Of a DNA stretch of 64,000 nucleotides, positions 10,200 to 22,159 are shown piece after piece (the stretch's first letter is position 1; the number at the start of each line of letters is the position of its first letter). The DNA comes from Chrysemys picta bellii (lineage: Eukaryota; Chordata; Testudines; Emydidae). The translations under genes and the position numbers were made by a program. The DNA is taken from assembly GCF_011386835.1 (NCBI RefSeq), contig NC_088800.1, positions 22,186,572-22,250,571 on the forward strand, written 5' to 3'. The notes under the pieces were generated by a model. That model did not search any database, was not told the DNA's origin, and saw only the letters and a list, made by a program, of their open reading frames with translations.

Positions 10200-13100
10200 T
10201 TGTAATGTTAAGAGATTCTATTATCCTGTTGTGTCATCCCAAAAGATATTTGTGACCATTTTAATACCTTGCAGGGTACAGGACTGCCCTGTCAAAATGA
10301 GACTGCTCTTTCACGGGGTGGGGAAGGGATGAGTGACAATTTGCACAGTATTCCAAGAGAAAACACATAAAAAGTATCATGACAAAATGTCCTTGAAATA
10401 ATATAGCAACAGAGCATTCTGCAAAAATATGCCTGTTCTGGAGAAATCATTGTGTAAGCTTGTACCCGTCCAAAAGGTAGAATATATATCGACTCGGGTA
10501 CAGGAAACATTGCATGTAGTATTCTACCTCAAAGGGGTATTGTGAGGATAAATATATTAAAGATTGTGAGGTGCTCAGATACTACAGAAAGGGGGTCACA
10601 TAAATGCATTAGATAAACCTGTATTACCTAAGAAAATATATCATAGACATAAAAAATGATAAGAATTGTGAGGAAGGAGGGAGCATTGCTGTGTTTGGGG
10701 ACATTGATTAATTGGAATATGGTGACCTGCCATGACCAAAGATGCATACTAACTACATACACTAAATAGAGCAGGGTAGCGTGCTGAAGCTCTGTCAGGT
10801 AAGCCTGAAGGAGGGGTGATGCACCCTAACAGAGATTACAATTATCCCCCCTACAAGGGCAGTTTTCTTGCTCTTTTTTAGTGATGTTTGTAACCTGACG
10901 GTCTTATTGGCATTTCCATAATCCGACAAGAAGCCAGGTATAAACAGTGGCCAAAAGTACAACCTTTCCTCTTGGAAGTGGACCTCCTTGTAGACAATCC
11001 CACTGCTGTCACCCAAGCCTAGATTTTGGTAATGCTCTCAACATGGGGCTACATCAACAGACCATTTGGAAACTTCAGGTGGTACAGTGACCACATTACT
11101 CCAATACTCTAATCTGTACTGGCCTCCAGTTAGTTTCTGGATGCATTTAGAGGTGTGGGGTTTGATTGGTAAGTAGCTTGAGGACTCTGTGTGACACAGA
11201 TGCAGCAATAGCTCAAGCAGCTTTGCTGATCACAAACAGCCATTTGGTATAAGCAGGAAAGGGATGGCAGCAGAACATTTTCCCCAAGAGGTCCTCAGTT
11301 ATGGAACTCTCTCCTTGCTTCTACCACTTTCATCTATCAGAGACCTAATGTGCTGCTCTCCAGGTCACATTGCAATGCATAGCCAATTTCTCAGATTTTC
11401 ACTGACATAGGAATAGAGGGGCTGATTGTGAAGACTGGGGTTGAAGGTTTCATTTTTCTGTGGGGTATTTCTTTTTTCTATATTGATCCAGGAATATATT
11501 CGTACTATAATTACTGTACTGGTACCTAGCATTTTAGATAGGCGCCATTCAGAAATCTAACTAAATAATGCAAGTTTGATGTATAGCTACAAATCAACAA
11601 GATGCACCATCAAAGTAGCAATCCCAATGACCCAGGAACAACTGGCAACCTTTAATAGGCTGCACATGGCCCCTGCAACCATCAGTGGAGACCAAGATGG
11701 GATACAATTGTGGATCTTGCTCTTTCCCAGGCTGTAAGTAAAGCTTTATATTATTTCAGGTTTGATAATCAGTATCTTGTTTGATCATTAGTCACAGTGT
11801 CGAGGAGTTTTGCTAAGGTGTGCTATGGTAGAATTTGCCTGCAAAACATCTGTGTACTGTAGGTAGGCTTTTTATCTAGCTGTTCTTTATGTGTGCAGAC
11901 AATGCCCTTACTTTATGAACAATAAAATAACCATAACTGTTGAGTCAATGTCCAACTGTCACACCAGCATGGTATGACCTTCCCTTCTCTTTCAGATATG
12001 CAGTGTTCCCATACACACTCATGTTGCAAAGATAGAAGAAGGAAGAGCTGAGGGGCAACAGGCAAGCTGAAGTGTTGTACCAGGATATTACTACATAATT
12101 TCAAGGATAGAAAGGGACACTGCTTCCCAGTCTAACAGACCTGCATCCTGGAATGTGATTGAAATCTTGGAGATGGGAGAAATTGCATGGTGGAGGGTGA
12201 AGGAGGAGTTTGGAAAAAGACTGGAGGACACAGAAGTAGTGAGTCAAATTCTGTCCTGGAAGTGGAGAGAGTGTAGCCCGTTATTTTCCTTGTGCCGATT
12301 GTTTATTCATAGTTTTCCATTCTGATTGTATTTCATAGTGTTCTTTTGTTTAACTTTTCCTTATGTTTCTAATGTTTATTGGTGTTTGATAGTAACTACT
12401 TACATTCAAATTCTTTTTTTCATAGATTTCAAATGTGCATGTGGTGGAGGAGCAATGACTAACATGATATTTTATTTTAAACAAAGGGTTTCAAAATGCT
12501 CATGCAAATAAAGTAAAATTAACAGATGGCTTTTGGTTTGTTCGTGTATTTATTTCTATGGGTTTGGAAGGGTGCTTGTATCTCTGTGTTTGTGGTATAT
12601 AGGCAGGGTACTGATAATAAACTTAATCATACAGTGAAATTAAAGCCAGACCTCTTGTCTTCTGTTTTCTAGATATCCTCTGGAAAAAAAAAAAGATTTT
12701 ACTACTAATAGTGCCGTATTGGGTGGATATTTATAAGGCTGTTAATAAGAATTCTTTGACTCTATGGCTTCAGCTGATGAAATATTTTTAATAGACTTGT
12801 ATTGTTCACCCATAATTCTCTGCATGCATGAACAATAAGACTTTTTAAATTATCCAGTATAATGAAAATGAACCTAACATTGGGAAAAAAGACACTTCCC
12901 AATCCACTACGCAGAAATGGCCTGAGTTAGTTGATAAGACTTGTTGACTACTTGGAAGGTCAATAAAGTTGAGCTCCAGTGGGAGGTGAGAGGGAAGTGA
13001 CTTCACTGGAAAAGCCTAACCCCTACCCTTTGATGTGTAAAGCTAGGGATTGTTAGTTCAAACATGATACTAATTATTATGAGCAAAATCTTACAGGGCA

Positions 13101-13750
13101 CTGCAGCTCAAAACTAGCATTGTTAATATCATGCAGAGGCAAATCAGAAGCCAGCACATCTCTGGGACATGGATATAATGCATTCCCTGAATGACAAGTG
13201 GCAACTGCATTTTGCATTCAAGTTTCTGAAAGGTCTTCCGGTGTAACCCAATGTACATGACAGTAATCAAAACAGGAGATGACAAAAGCACGGATAATAA
13301 TGGCAAGGTCACAACCACCCTGCTAAGCAAAGATGGAAAATATATTGTTATCTACAGCTTTTATCTGGACATATAAAAGACCCAAGAATCCAATAAGACT
13401 TCTACATTACCTGTCACAAAAGGGTGGATCCACTCAAATGAAAGGGCAGAATGCTTCCTTTTGCTTTGGTTGTCCCCCAATCCCAACATCACCCCACTCT
13501 TATTAATTAACTAACTAGTTTAGCACAGTGCCCCAGTCTTAGTCCGACACTCAAAGGTAAGTGATCAAATGAAAAACATATCACCATGAGGGACAGTACC
13601 GAAACCCAAACTGCCTCCCCATCTCCAGCACCACCTTCTAGTATACTTTGAACAGAAGTGACAACAGATCCTTGCTTGTCCCAATACTGCTTTCTGGGTC
13701 CTAACAGAAGAGAGAATAGACCCATTCAAGTGCAATTCTCTCTCTCTCAG
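10200..13750. other. Unassigned non-coding sequence
   Basis: Mostly AT-rich DNA without a recognisable gene. A stretch near 10520-10620 (TATTGTGAGGATAAA, then GTGCTCAGATACTA) resembles the 3' part of a MIR-type SINE, but is too diverged to call firmly. Confidence 0.4.
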
Positions 13751-13762
13751 GATTAACAGACC

Positions 13763-14011
13763 TGGTGGTTGATTATAGTACTGGATTGGGATTTAGGAGT
13801 CCTGGGTTCAATTGCTAGGTATGCCACAGACTTCCTGTGTGACCTTGGTCAAGTCACTTAAAACCTATCCTGTGTATCTGCTCCTCATTTGTAAAGTGGG
13901 GATAATCTTTTTCGTGTTACATATTCTTCAAGGCAGAGGTTGTCTCTTGCTAGATCTTTGTGCAGTGCTTGGCACAATGGGGCCCTGATCTCGAGTAGGG
14001 CCTCTAGCTTC
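13763..14011 (+). repeat. MIR-type (CORE) SINE
   Basis: Ancient tRNA-derived SINE. Visible are the tRNA-like head (GGAGTCCTGGGTTCAATTGC), the core phrase GTGACCTTGGTCAAGTCACT, the CTCATTTGTAAAGTGGGGAT segment, and a tail ending GTGCTTGGCACAATGGGGCC. The order and wording match the MIR family shared across amniotes. Confidence 0.82.
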
Positions 14012-14014
14012 TAC

Positions 14015-14930
14015 TGTCTATGCTGACACATACCCCCACATTCTACCTCACCTGCCCCAAAACACAATAAATTGCCAAACTCCTCCCCCTTTCATCATTA
14101 AACAAGAGTAGTGCTGAATTCCTGTCAGACTGCAAAGAGGTTCAATGTAAAGTCCCCCACTCCATCTCAGCCCCTCAATGAAGGCCATGCTGTCTTGGTT
14201 ACTTCACCCAGTTTGCCTCTACTCCCTCCAAAAATCTTTTCAAAGAACAAAAGAAAGTTTAAAGGAATTGCTGGGGGACTTTGGTTGAGCTCATACTCTG
14301 CTAAATACTGCAAAATTAACTACAAGACACCAAACCTGCAACATCTTTAAGCTTTTGGAATATAACCTAATGATTTTATGTAAAATTGATTAAAAAGTCA
14401 GATCTATGGGACTGACCTAGTTTTAGATGTGCTGACTATATCTCTAGAAATCATTGGGGAAGAGCTAACTGTAAGCATTGGGTATTAATTATGGTTAAAT
14501 GTGCAGATTAGGGAACTGTGTTTCTTTTTCTGATGTGGAATGAAGCCTTTTTAAAAAGAACACTATATGGACCAAAATAGAAGTCTTTATTCTGGAGTAG
14601 AAAAATGTAAACAAGTAACTCTTGGAAGGCAGTACTGCACATCCTATTACAAAATGCAAGAAAATGCAGATGGCATCATTTATGGCAAGGTATATGCTTT
14701 GTCATAATAGAGTCACAATTAAGCAAGTAAAAAGGGAAATAAGAAATCATGGAACTCCTGAAAACAAAAAAATATCAGGAAGGAGTGACAGACAGATATC
14801 AGGTGTATGGTACATCCTGAAGGAACTCTTTTAGTACCATTCCTTCAGATCTTGTAAGAATTACAGCATTAGAGGAAAAACTATGCATATAGCACCAGAG
14901 GAATTTCTGATAGACCCAGGCCAGTTGGGT
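14015..14930. other. Unassigned non-coding sequence
   Basis: No gene or repeat family recognised. Short open frames here show no domain. Confidence 0.45.
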
Positions 14931-14934
14931 ACAG

Positions 14935-15705
14935 CAGTGTCACCGGAAGCCGAGCTACTGACCTGTGGAGAAGTGGGTTTCTGTTCCCTGACTGACCAGA
15001 GCAGGGACTGCTCCACACTAGGGTGGTCACATGACTCCAATTAACCTGCAAAGAGTCGGTTTAAGCCATTAGGCTGAGAACACCTGACTCTTTCCAGGTT
15101 AATTGGAGTCAGGTGAGGCTGTTAAGCTAATGTGAACACCTGACTCTAATTAAGGCCCCTCTGATACTATAAAATGCTCACTCCAGGCAGGCTGAGGAGA
15201 GCCAAGGAACTAGAGGAGAGAAAGTGTGGCTGAAGAGTTGGGTAATGAAGAAACCCTCAAGCCTCTGGAAAGGGAGCCCTAAGGTAAGGGTGAAGAAGAG
15301 AGAAGTGGGAGAGCTGTGGGGAAGTGCCCCAGGGAAATGTAGCAACTCTGGCAGTGAAAGGTTATTAGGATACCTGGGCTAGAACCTAGAGTAGAGGGTG
15401 GACCTGGGTTTTCCCCAACCTGTCACTACAGAAACACCACTTGGGAGGGGAAAATAGGCCCCTGTCAGGACAGGATGCTAAGCTGTTCTGGAATAAGCCC
15501 GTAGGGATAACAGACTGTGGGAGTTCTTTTACCAACCTCCTTGCTGGCTTATGATGGAAAAGGTCTCAGTAGACTGTAACCCTGGCCCTAGAGAAAGAGA
15601 GAGAAGGGCTACATAGAGGGTTGCAGTGAGCCTCTGAGGCTAGCATAAACCGCCTGGAAGCATGGGGCCCATGGGGACAAGGTCGGAGCTCTGCTACACC
15701 ATATT
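14935..15705 (+). repeat. TATA-bearing LTR-like repeat
   Basis: GC-moderate block, distinct from its AT-rich surroundings, opening near TGTCACCGGAAGCC and ending near CTGCTACACCA. It contains a TATA-like ACTATAAAATGC (about 15168) followed by a purine-rich leader with GAGGAGAG and GGGAAGTGCCCCAG phrases. A TATA followed by such a leader suggests a solo LTR or similar promoter-bearing repeat. I see no clear target-site duplication, so class and borders are uncertain. It also holds the hairpin at 15032-15111. Confidence 0.4.
15032..15111. repeat. 26-bp inverted repeat (hairpin)
   Basis: Arms 15032-15057 and 15086-15111 are reverse complements over 26 bp with one mismatch, separated by 28 nt. 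A third related phrase (AACACCTGACTCTAATTAAG) follows at about 15130. Confidence 0.9.
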
Positions 15706-15740
15706 CAATATCCTTTTGCAATCAGAAGGGGAAAGCTATC

Positions 15741-15923
15741 GGGCTTGATCCTGCAAGGTGCTGAGCACTCTGTCAATCTAGCAAAACACTTACTCAAAGT
15801 TTAAGCATGTGCTTATGTGAAGAGTCCCACTGACTTCAGTGGGATTATTCATGTGCTTAGTTTTCAGTGTGATTGTTTTTCTGGTTTGGGCTATAATGCT
15901 CAGCACCTGGCAAGATCATGCCC
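15741..15923. repeat. Fold-back MITE-like palindrome
   Basis: Starts GGGCTTGATCCTGCAAGGTG and ends with its approximate complement CACCTGGCAAGATCATGCCC. The centre carries CCCACTGACTTCAGTGGG. Confidence 0.75.
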
Positions 15924-16016
15924 ATAACGAGCTAAATTATAATCATATTGTTCACATCAGAGCACTAAGGCTGAAGGAGTTCTGCACAAGTCTTGTAGGC
16001 AAACTATAATCTAAGT

Positions 16017-16352
16017 CAGGGGTCGGCAACGTTCGGCATGCGGCTTGCCAGGGTAAGCACCCTGGCGGGCCTGGCCAGTTGTATTTACCTGCTGGCGTCG
16101 CAGGTTCGGCCGATCGCGGCCCTCACTGGCTGCGGTTCGCCGACCCGGGCCAATGGGGGCAGCGAGAAGCCGCGGCCAGCACATCGCTCACCCGCGCCGC
16201 TTCCCGCCGCCCTCATTGGCCCGGGACGGCAAACCGCGGCCAGTGGGGGCCACGATCGGCCAAACCTGCCGCGTCAGCAGGTAAATAAAACTGGCCCGGC
16301 CCGCCAGCGTGCTTACCCTGGCGAGCCGCGTGCCGAATGTTGCCGACCCCTG
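16017..16352. mobile_element. 336-bp GC-rich hAT-type MITE
   Basis: Ends CAGGGGTCGGCAACGTTCGG and CCGAATGTTGCCGACCCCTG, with a perfect 8-bp duplication ATCTAAGT (16009-16016 and 16353-16360). The interior is a CpG-rich fold-back, so both strands show open frames that are not genes. The terminal bases match those of the larger element at 19511. Confidence 0.93.
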
Positions 16353-17002
16353 ATCTAAGTAAATACTTTCTTCAAGCTATGGATTTTATTGCCAGAAAAA
16401 CACATCACAGCCTTCTTATTAAAAAGCATGTTTAGAATATTCATAGAGTTCACTGCAACTGTGTGGAATCTTGCTACAGCAATCAAAAAAATCTTCTTTT
16501 GTGTGAATAGTCATATTCCTTATGAATATCCTGCACTGGACTATTATTGGTTAGAGTACAACAGAAGTTGAGTTGGAAACATTCTATATGGGGATTGTCT
16601 ATCCACTTCCCAATGTAGGAAATTAACTCCTTTTTTCCCCCCACCAAGGTGTACTCCATTTTCGCTGCTTCCTCTCCACTTTAGCTCTTTCTTTCTATCA
16701 CATTTAAGCACCATCCACAGAATAAATATAACTTAACTTGATATGCAGCACACAGCTTTTGGCAGGTGTCTATTTACAAGTGCATGGCTGAGCCTTTGCC
16801 ATTTGAATGAGATGTTCAACCTTAAACTAGCAATGAAAGCAGGAAATAGGTAGGATTTACCCCTAGACTAAGGAAAGGAAGGTACTATACAACTAACACG
16901 TGACGGTCCCCTCACTTACACCAAGGTAAATCAGCAGTGAAGTCGGTGGAGTTACACTTTTGTAAAACCTGTGTACCGTTAAATAAACATATCTGAATTT
17001 TT

Positions 17003-17130
17003 GGTTTCAGAGTAGCAGCCATGTTAGTCTGTATCCACAAAAAGAACAGGAGTACTTGTGGCACCTTAGAGACTAACAAATTTATTAGAGCATAAGTTTT
17101 TGTGGACTACAGCCCACTTCGTTATCCTCA
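17003..17130 (+). repeat. Interspersed repeat, linear copy, family not named
   Basis: Head GTAGCAGCCATGTTAGTCTG followed by ACTTGTGGCACCTTAGAGAC and CAGCCCACTTCGTTATCC. The same segments recur near 58031-58148 in a different arrangement. I recognise it as a common sauropsid interspersed repeat but cannot assign a class with certainty. Confidence 0.65.
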
Positions 17131-17828
17131 GTTGTTCAGCGAAAATACTGTGTCCTGAGCTAAGCCAGAGTCATTTGTGAGGCTGATGTTACTCTGCAAA
17201 ACTCTTGATCTATAATTTTAACTAGGTAGTACTATAGAAAGTATAGTAGGTATTCTTCCTCAAGGAGGCTTTAAACCTTTCCTGGAGTAAAGGATGGAAC
17301 GTTCCCCTCCCCTGAACCATTCATTCTGCTGTTAGGAGTGGAAGAAAAGTCTTACAGGTAAGACCGATTCTGTAAAGAACCTTCTGGGATCAGTTAACCT
17401 ATATCTCAATGGGGAATCATAAACTTCTCCATACTTAATGTACCACACTGAGCTCTGATCTCATGGCCTGTGCCATCAGGCATTCTGTGAGCCAGGTGAG
17501 AAGGATTATTGTTCACTACTTTTGTTTTAAAACTTATACAGTTACAACGTTGATAACCTGAGAGGAAAAAAACAAATCATTAAAATTCTTATGCTTATGC
17601 TTATTCTTATGCTTGACTGCAGCCCGTCTAATCACTCACAGCAACATCTATTTTAAGGAATTCAGCTCAGTCTAGAAGTTTCCTAATATACTTGATTGCA
17701 GACCTTTAATCTACAGCGGCCTCTGGTGGCAAATACTTTAGCAGCAATTGAAACTTGCAGTAAATACTCATAGCTCTGCAATGATAGAAACATTCTGTCT
17801 CACATAACCCTCTCTTGAATAGAGATGG

Positions 17829-17853
17829 ACTTCCCTCCCCCCCCCCCCCCCCC
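17829..17853. repeat. Poly-C tract
   Basis: An almost pure C run directly after CTTCCCTC. Its length is likely unreliable in an assembly. Confidence 0.85.
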
Positions 17854-18098
17854 AGTATTTCACTCTTACAATTTATCCTTACTAGGCTTTCTGCTATTCA
17901 GGATATGGGCAAAGTGAATTTACATGTTTGAAACATTTTGATTAGAAGATGCAAATCAAGATGTGACAACAATAATTTTGTTAATTTCACCATTGCTTCC
18001 CCTTTCACTTCACTAATTTGATCTACAATATACCACATGCCTCCCTGAAAATATAAAATCTATTAATTTTCTCAAAGTAAGTAAAGTAAAGATACAGT

Positions 18099-18289
18099 CA
18101 GGGCCGGCTCCAGGCACCAGCCCACCAAGCTTGTGCTTGGGGCGGCACCTGGAGGGGGGTGGCGCGGTGCTCCGGCTCTGGCCACCAGGGACAGCGGAGC
18201 CCCGGGCGGGCTCGCCGCCCTCCCCCCAGCGCTCTGGCCGCCGGGGACAGCGGAGCCCCGACCTGGCAAAAAAGCCAGAGCCAGCCCTG
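18099..18289. mobile_element. 191-bp hAT-type MITE
   Basis: Ends CAGGGCCGGCTC and GAGCCAGCCCTG, with a perfect 8-bp duplication GATACAGT (18091-18098 and 18290-18297). The GC-rich interior contains a near-repeated GGGACAGCGGAGCCCCG phrase (about 18188 and 18243). Confidence 0.92.
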
Positions 18290-18309
18290 GATACAGTCCA
18301 TTAGCAAGA

Positions 18310-19500
18310 ATCTAACCAAAGGCACAAATCAGCCTGCTTATTCATGAAAGGAATAATACACACAAGGTACATGCCAGGAAGAAATTATTAGGAATAGCTA
18401 AGCCTCTGTCACTAATTCAGTTGTCATTCCTGGTTTTGTTAAGTTTCTAAGTCTTATCAAAAGATTCAAAGGATATATAATAGAAATTCAAGAAAATAAG
18501 AATCTTTGCAGCAAGATCTATTTAGGCAAGTTTGTCTGTCAAACTCTTGTGCATCAGATCCATATTATTTCTTAGAATAACATTGAAGTGGGGCCACGTA
18601 TGGCTGTTATCGGGAGAGGCAGATACATGAAGGCGTATAAGCAATTTGGTAGGCAGGATGGCTCAGCTGAAGTGATTCTCTGTGGGGAAAATGTTCTCCC
18701 ACTCCCTCCTCACAACAAAATTTTTTTTTTCTTTAAAGTAAATAGACATAAAAAAAGAAACCTGCAATTTGGGCACTTAACACTCACTGAAACTAGGACC
18801 AACAGTTTTTCTGTGCAAGAGAAAATGTATTTAAGAAATACAAGTGAAATCTGTTCTCTTTATGAAAATGTTTGAGGCCAGTTGTTACCTACCCTCAGTG
18901 TATGGTATGTCTTTTCCCTGCAAAGAACAGGTGTGCTTTTAACTCAGGTTAGCAACTTAGGTTAAAATAGCAGTGAAGAGCAAGCAATTTGGGTTTTAAC
19001 TCGGATTAGCAGCTCAAATTCAACCCAAGGCTCCCTTATAAACTATAACTCAAGCTGTTAGCAGTGACTATGAGGTAACTCAGGTTATTTTAATCCAAGT
19101 TAGCTAACCTGAATTAAGAACGCACCATTGTTGCTTTTTGGTTTTTGTTTTGTGTTTACAGAGAAGACGTACCCTAAGACTCCTTTACACCACTCTGATA
19201 GTATAAAGGGGGCCATAAGTGTAAGGCAGAATAATGTAAAAAGGTCTTCGTGTAAATTAGAATTGGGCCAAGTATGTTGAATGTAAATATTTATGAATAA
19301 ATGAACTTAAACAGGTTTTATCTAGAAATATGATGACTCATTGAAAAAGGGAGGTGAACTACAGTTAAAAGTAGAAAGTGGAGAGTCATGGCAAATAGGC
19401 TGAATTACAAGAAATTAAACACATTCATGTGTTTATCAGTGACAATTGGTGGTTTATAAGTTACACCTTTAAACCCTGAAGCACATATTGTGAAGTGTGA
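18310..19500. other. Unassigned non-coding sequence
   Basis: AT-rich. Near 18945-19110 the phrase AACTCAGGTTAGCAA recurs in diverged form on both strands, perhaps a degraded fold-back element. No gene seen. Confidence 0.4.
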
Positions 19501-19510
19501 CCGCATAGAC

Positions 19511-20873
19511 CAGGGGTCGGCAACCTTTCAGAAGTAGTGTGCCGAGTCTTCATTTATTCACTTTAATTTAAGGTTTCGCATGCCAGTCATACATTTTATT
19601 GTTTTTTAGAAGGTCTCTCTATAAGTCTATAATATATAACTAAACTACTGTTGTATGTAAAGTAAACAAGGTTTTCAAAATGTTTAAGAAGCTTCATTTA
19701 AAATTAAATTAAAATGCTGATCTTAAGCCGCCAACCTGCTCAGCTCACTGCCAGCCTGGGGTTCCATTAACCTAGGCTGGCAGCAGGCTGAGCGGGGCCT
19801 GCGGCCGGAACCCCGGCTGGCAAGGGGCCAGCAGCCAGAACCCCAGGTTGGCAGTGGGCTGAGTGGAGTTGGCGGCTGGGACCCCAGCTGGCAAGGGGCT
19901 GGCAACTAGAACTCCAAGCTGGCAGCTGGGACCCCAGACCAGGAGCAGGCTGAGCAGGGCCAGGACCCCAGACCAGCGACGGGCTGAGCGGGGCTGGCAC
20001 CCCAGACTGGCGGTGGGCCGAGCAGCTCAGCCCGCTGCTGGTCTGGGGTTCCTTCCGCTGGCTCCTGCCAGCCAGGGTCCCGGCTGCTGGCCCCACTCAG
20101 CCCACTGCCGGTCCGGGGTTCTGGCTTCTGGGCTCTTGCCAGCTGGGGCCCCACTCAGCCCGCTGCCAACCTGGTGCTCAGGGTGGGGATGTGGGGGGGT
20201 GCAAGAGTCAGGGCATGGGGTGTGTGTGGGGGGGCTGGGTATGTGTGAAGGGTGCAGGAATCGGGGATGGGGTCATGGGGGGGATTCAGGGGACTGGGTG
20301 CAAGGGGGTGCAGGGGTCAGGGCTGAGGGCTGGAGGGGGTGAACTGGGATCAGGGGGGTGCCCCCAGCCCCCTGCCCTGAGCGGCTCACGGCAGGGGGTT
20401 GGAGGGATATGCCCCGCTCCTATCCCCCTTCCCCAAGGCCCCGCTCCTGCCTCTCTTCCCTGACTCCTTACCAGTCTGAGCAGCGAGGGCGCTGGGGCTG
20501 CTCTTCTCCCCTCCCTCGCAAGGGCCATCAGCGGCAGGGAGGGAGAGGAGGTGGGGCTCCACGCAGCACGGTGGGGGAAGAGGTGGGGGAGGGGGAAGCT
20601 TGGCTGCCAGCGGAGCCTGCTGTACAGCAGCTGGCAGGAGCAAGCTTGCTTCTGCCCCCTGCCCCCACCACAGAGAGTGGTAGGCGGGGGCGGAGAAGAG
20701 CGGCTGGGTTGGGCAGGATTTTTAATGGCATGCTTCTGCCTGCCAGGGTCCCGCTCAACCTGCTGCCGGGGTTCGGCAGCGGGCTGAGCAGGACCCCGGC
20801 AGGCAGCAGTGAGCCATTAAAAATCGGCTTGCGTGCCATCTTTAGCACGTGTGCCATAGGTTGCCGACCCCTG
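19511..20873. mobile_element. 1363-bp non-autonomous hAT element
   Basis: Ends CAGGGGTCGGCAACC and GGTTGCCGACCCCTG, with a perfect 8-bp duplication GCATAGAC (19503-19510 and 20874-20881). The first 200 bp are AT-rich. The interior consists of GC-rich repeats (GGCTGGCA..CCCCAG units, about 19730-20180) and G-rich tracts (20180-20360). Open frames up to 173 codons come from this composition. No transposase motif is seen. Confidence 0.93.
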
Positions 20874-20881
20874 GCATAGAC

Positions 20882-22150
20882 TGTCGGTCCTTCATCAGTT
20901 AAGACTGAGCCAATCACAACACGTCTTCGAATCTTCTCTTGCTTTGGCCACCCTTCGCCATGCTTGTCCATAGCTTCTTGTTAGGAAATCATCCCACCTC
21001 TTTGGCGGCCGACCGCGTGGCCGTTTCAGTTCTCACAGATACCACTCAGATATAGCTGCAGTCCATCTGTTGTCACTGAGTCATGCCAAATGTCCCACCC
21101 ACCGCATTTTGCTGAGCCTGCTTTCAACCACAACATCTTGCACTCCAGACTGCTGCCTAATTATTTCATTGGGGATGTGATCACGGAGCGAAATGCCCAA
21201 AAATGTTCATTCCATCGCCTTCTTTGTGACAGACAGTTGATTTTCTTCAGTCTTCGTCAGCGACCATGTTTCGCTGCCATATAGCATCGCTGGATCTGCT
21301 CTCCTCCAAGAGTTATTTGGGTTCTTAGCAGAACATCTGATCTCATATTTCGTTTTCCACTGGTTCATTTTTAATCCAACTTGACTACTTTTCACGTTCA
21401 GTTCTTTAAGCATTTTCTCAAGCTGGACTGTATTTTTGCTATCAGCACTATATGATCTGCGAACCTGAGATGGTTTAGCCGCTCACTGTTGATATTAATC
21501 CTGCCTTTCAGGTCTGCTCGTCGAAAGACCAATTCAAGACAGGCTGTGAACAATGTTGGTGAAACTGTATCTCCTTATTTCACACCTTTCTCAATGGTGA
21601 TTCGGAGGGGAGTATCGAACAGCAATATATCCGTGCTGCAGCCAGAGTTTTTGCTTCCTTTAATAATGTGATCTATTTTGCACTGATGCCCTGTTCTGAA
21701 AGAGCTTCAAGAATGGAGTTAGTCTCCACGCTATCAAACACCTTCTTGTAGTCCACGAAGGCAATGCACAAAGGGAACTTGTATTCCCTTGAACACTCTA
21801 GTAGTTGGTTTAGAGTGAAGATGTGGTCTATCATGCTGTAATTTCTTCGAAAACTGGCCTGCTCTCTAGGTTGCCGTTCATCCAGGTTTCACGACAGTCT
21901 GTTATTATTTTGGTGCACAACTTATAGACATGCGAAAGCAGGCAGATCGGGTGATAGTTCTTTAGATTTTCTCTATTGCCTTTCTTATGCAGCAAGATGG
22001 TATTGGACTCTTTCCAACTGGACGGTATCTTCTGAATTTCCAGGTAACAGCTGAACCTTTGGCCGAGAGCTTTCCAGAGCTCCTGATCTCCCGCCTTAAG
22101 CACTTCTGCTGTCAGACCGTCCTTGCCTGGAGCCTTCCTGAAGCATAACA
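20882..22150 (-). pseudogene. RTE-like LINE fragment, decayed
   Basis: Minus-strand pieces of a non-LTR retrotransposon polyprotein. Near 22150-21840 is an RT N-terminal part with KAPGKDGLTAEVLK and LKNYHPICLLSHVYK. Further along is a recognisable F-V-D-Y-like region (about 21745), and near 21290 the C-terminal phrase MLYGSETWSLTKT. These phrases are typical of RTE-clade elements. Frames are broken several times, and the endonuclease region is absent. It begins immediately beside the hAT element ending at 20873. Confidence 0.75.
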
Positions 22151-22159
22151 CTTAAAATG

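Noticed and set aside
17829..17853. Poly-C runs (also 35358, 37187, 49696) as functional i-motif sites
   Set aside because: No context supports function; such runs are common and often mis-sized in assemblies.
19730..20180. Regularly spaced GGCTGGCA/CCCCAG units as a CRISPR-like array
   Set aside because: Units are adjacent and degenerate, with no unique spacers, inside a transposon of a eukaryote.
20358..20879. 173-codon open frame
   Set aside because: Lies within the GC-rich interior of the hAT element at 19511-20873, low complexity, with equal-length frames on both strands and no domain.
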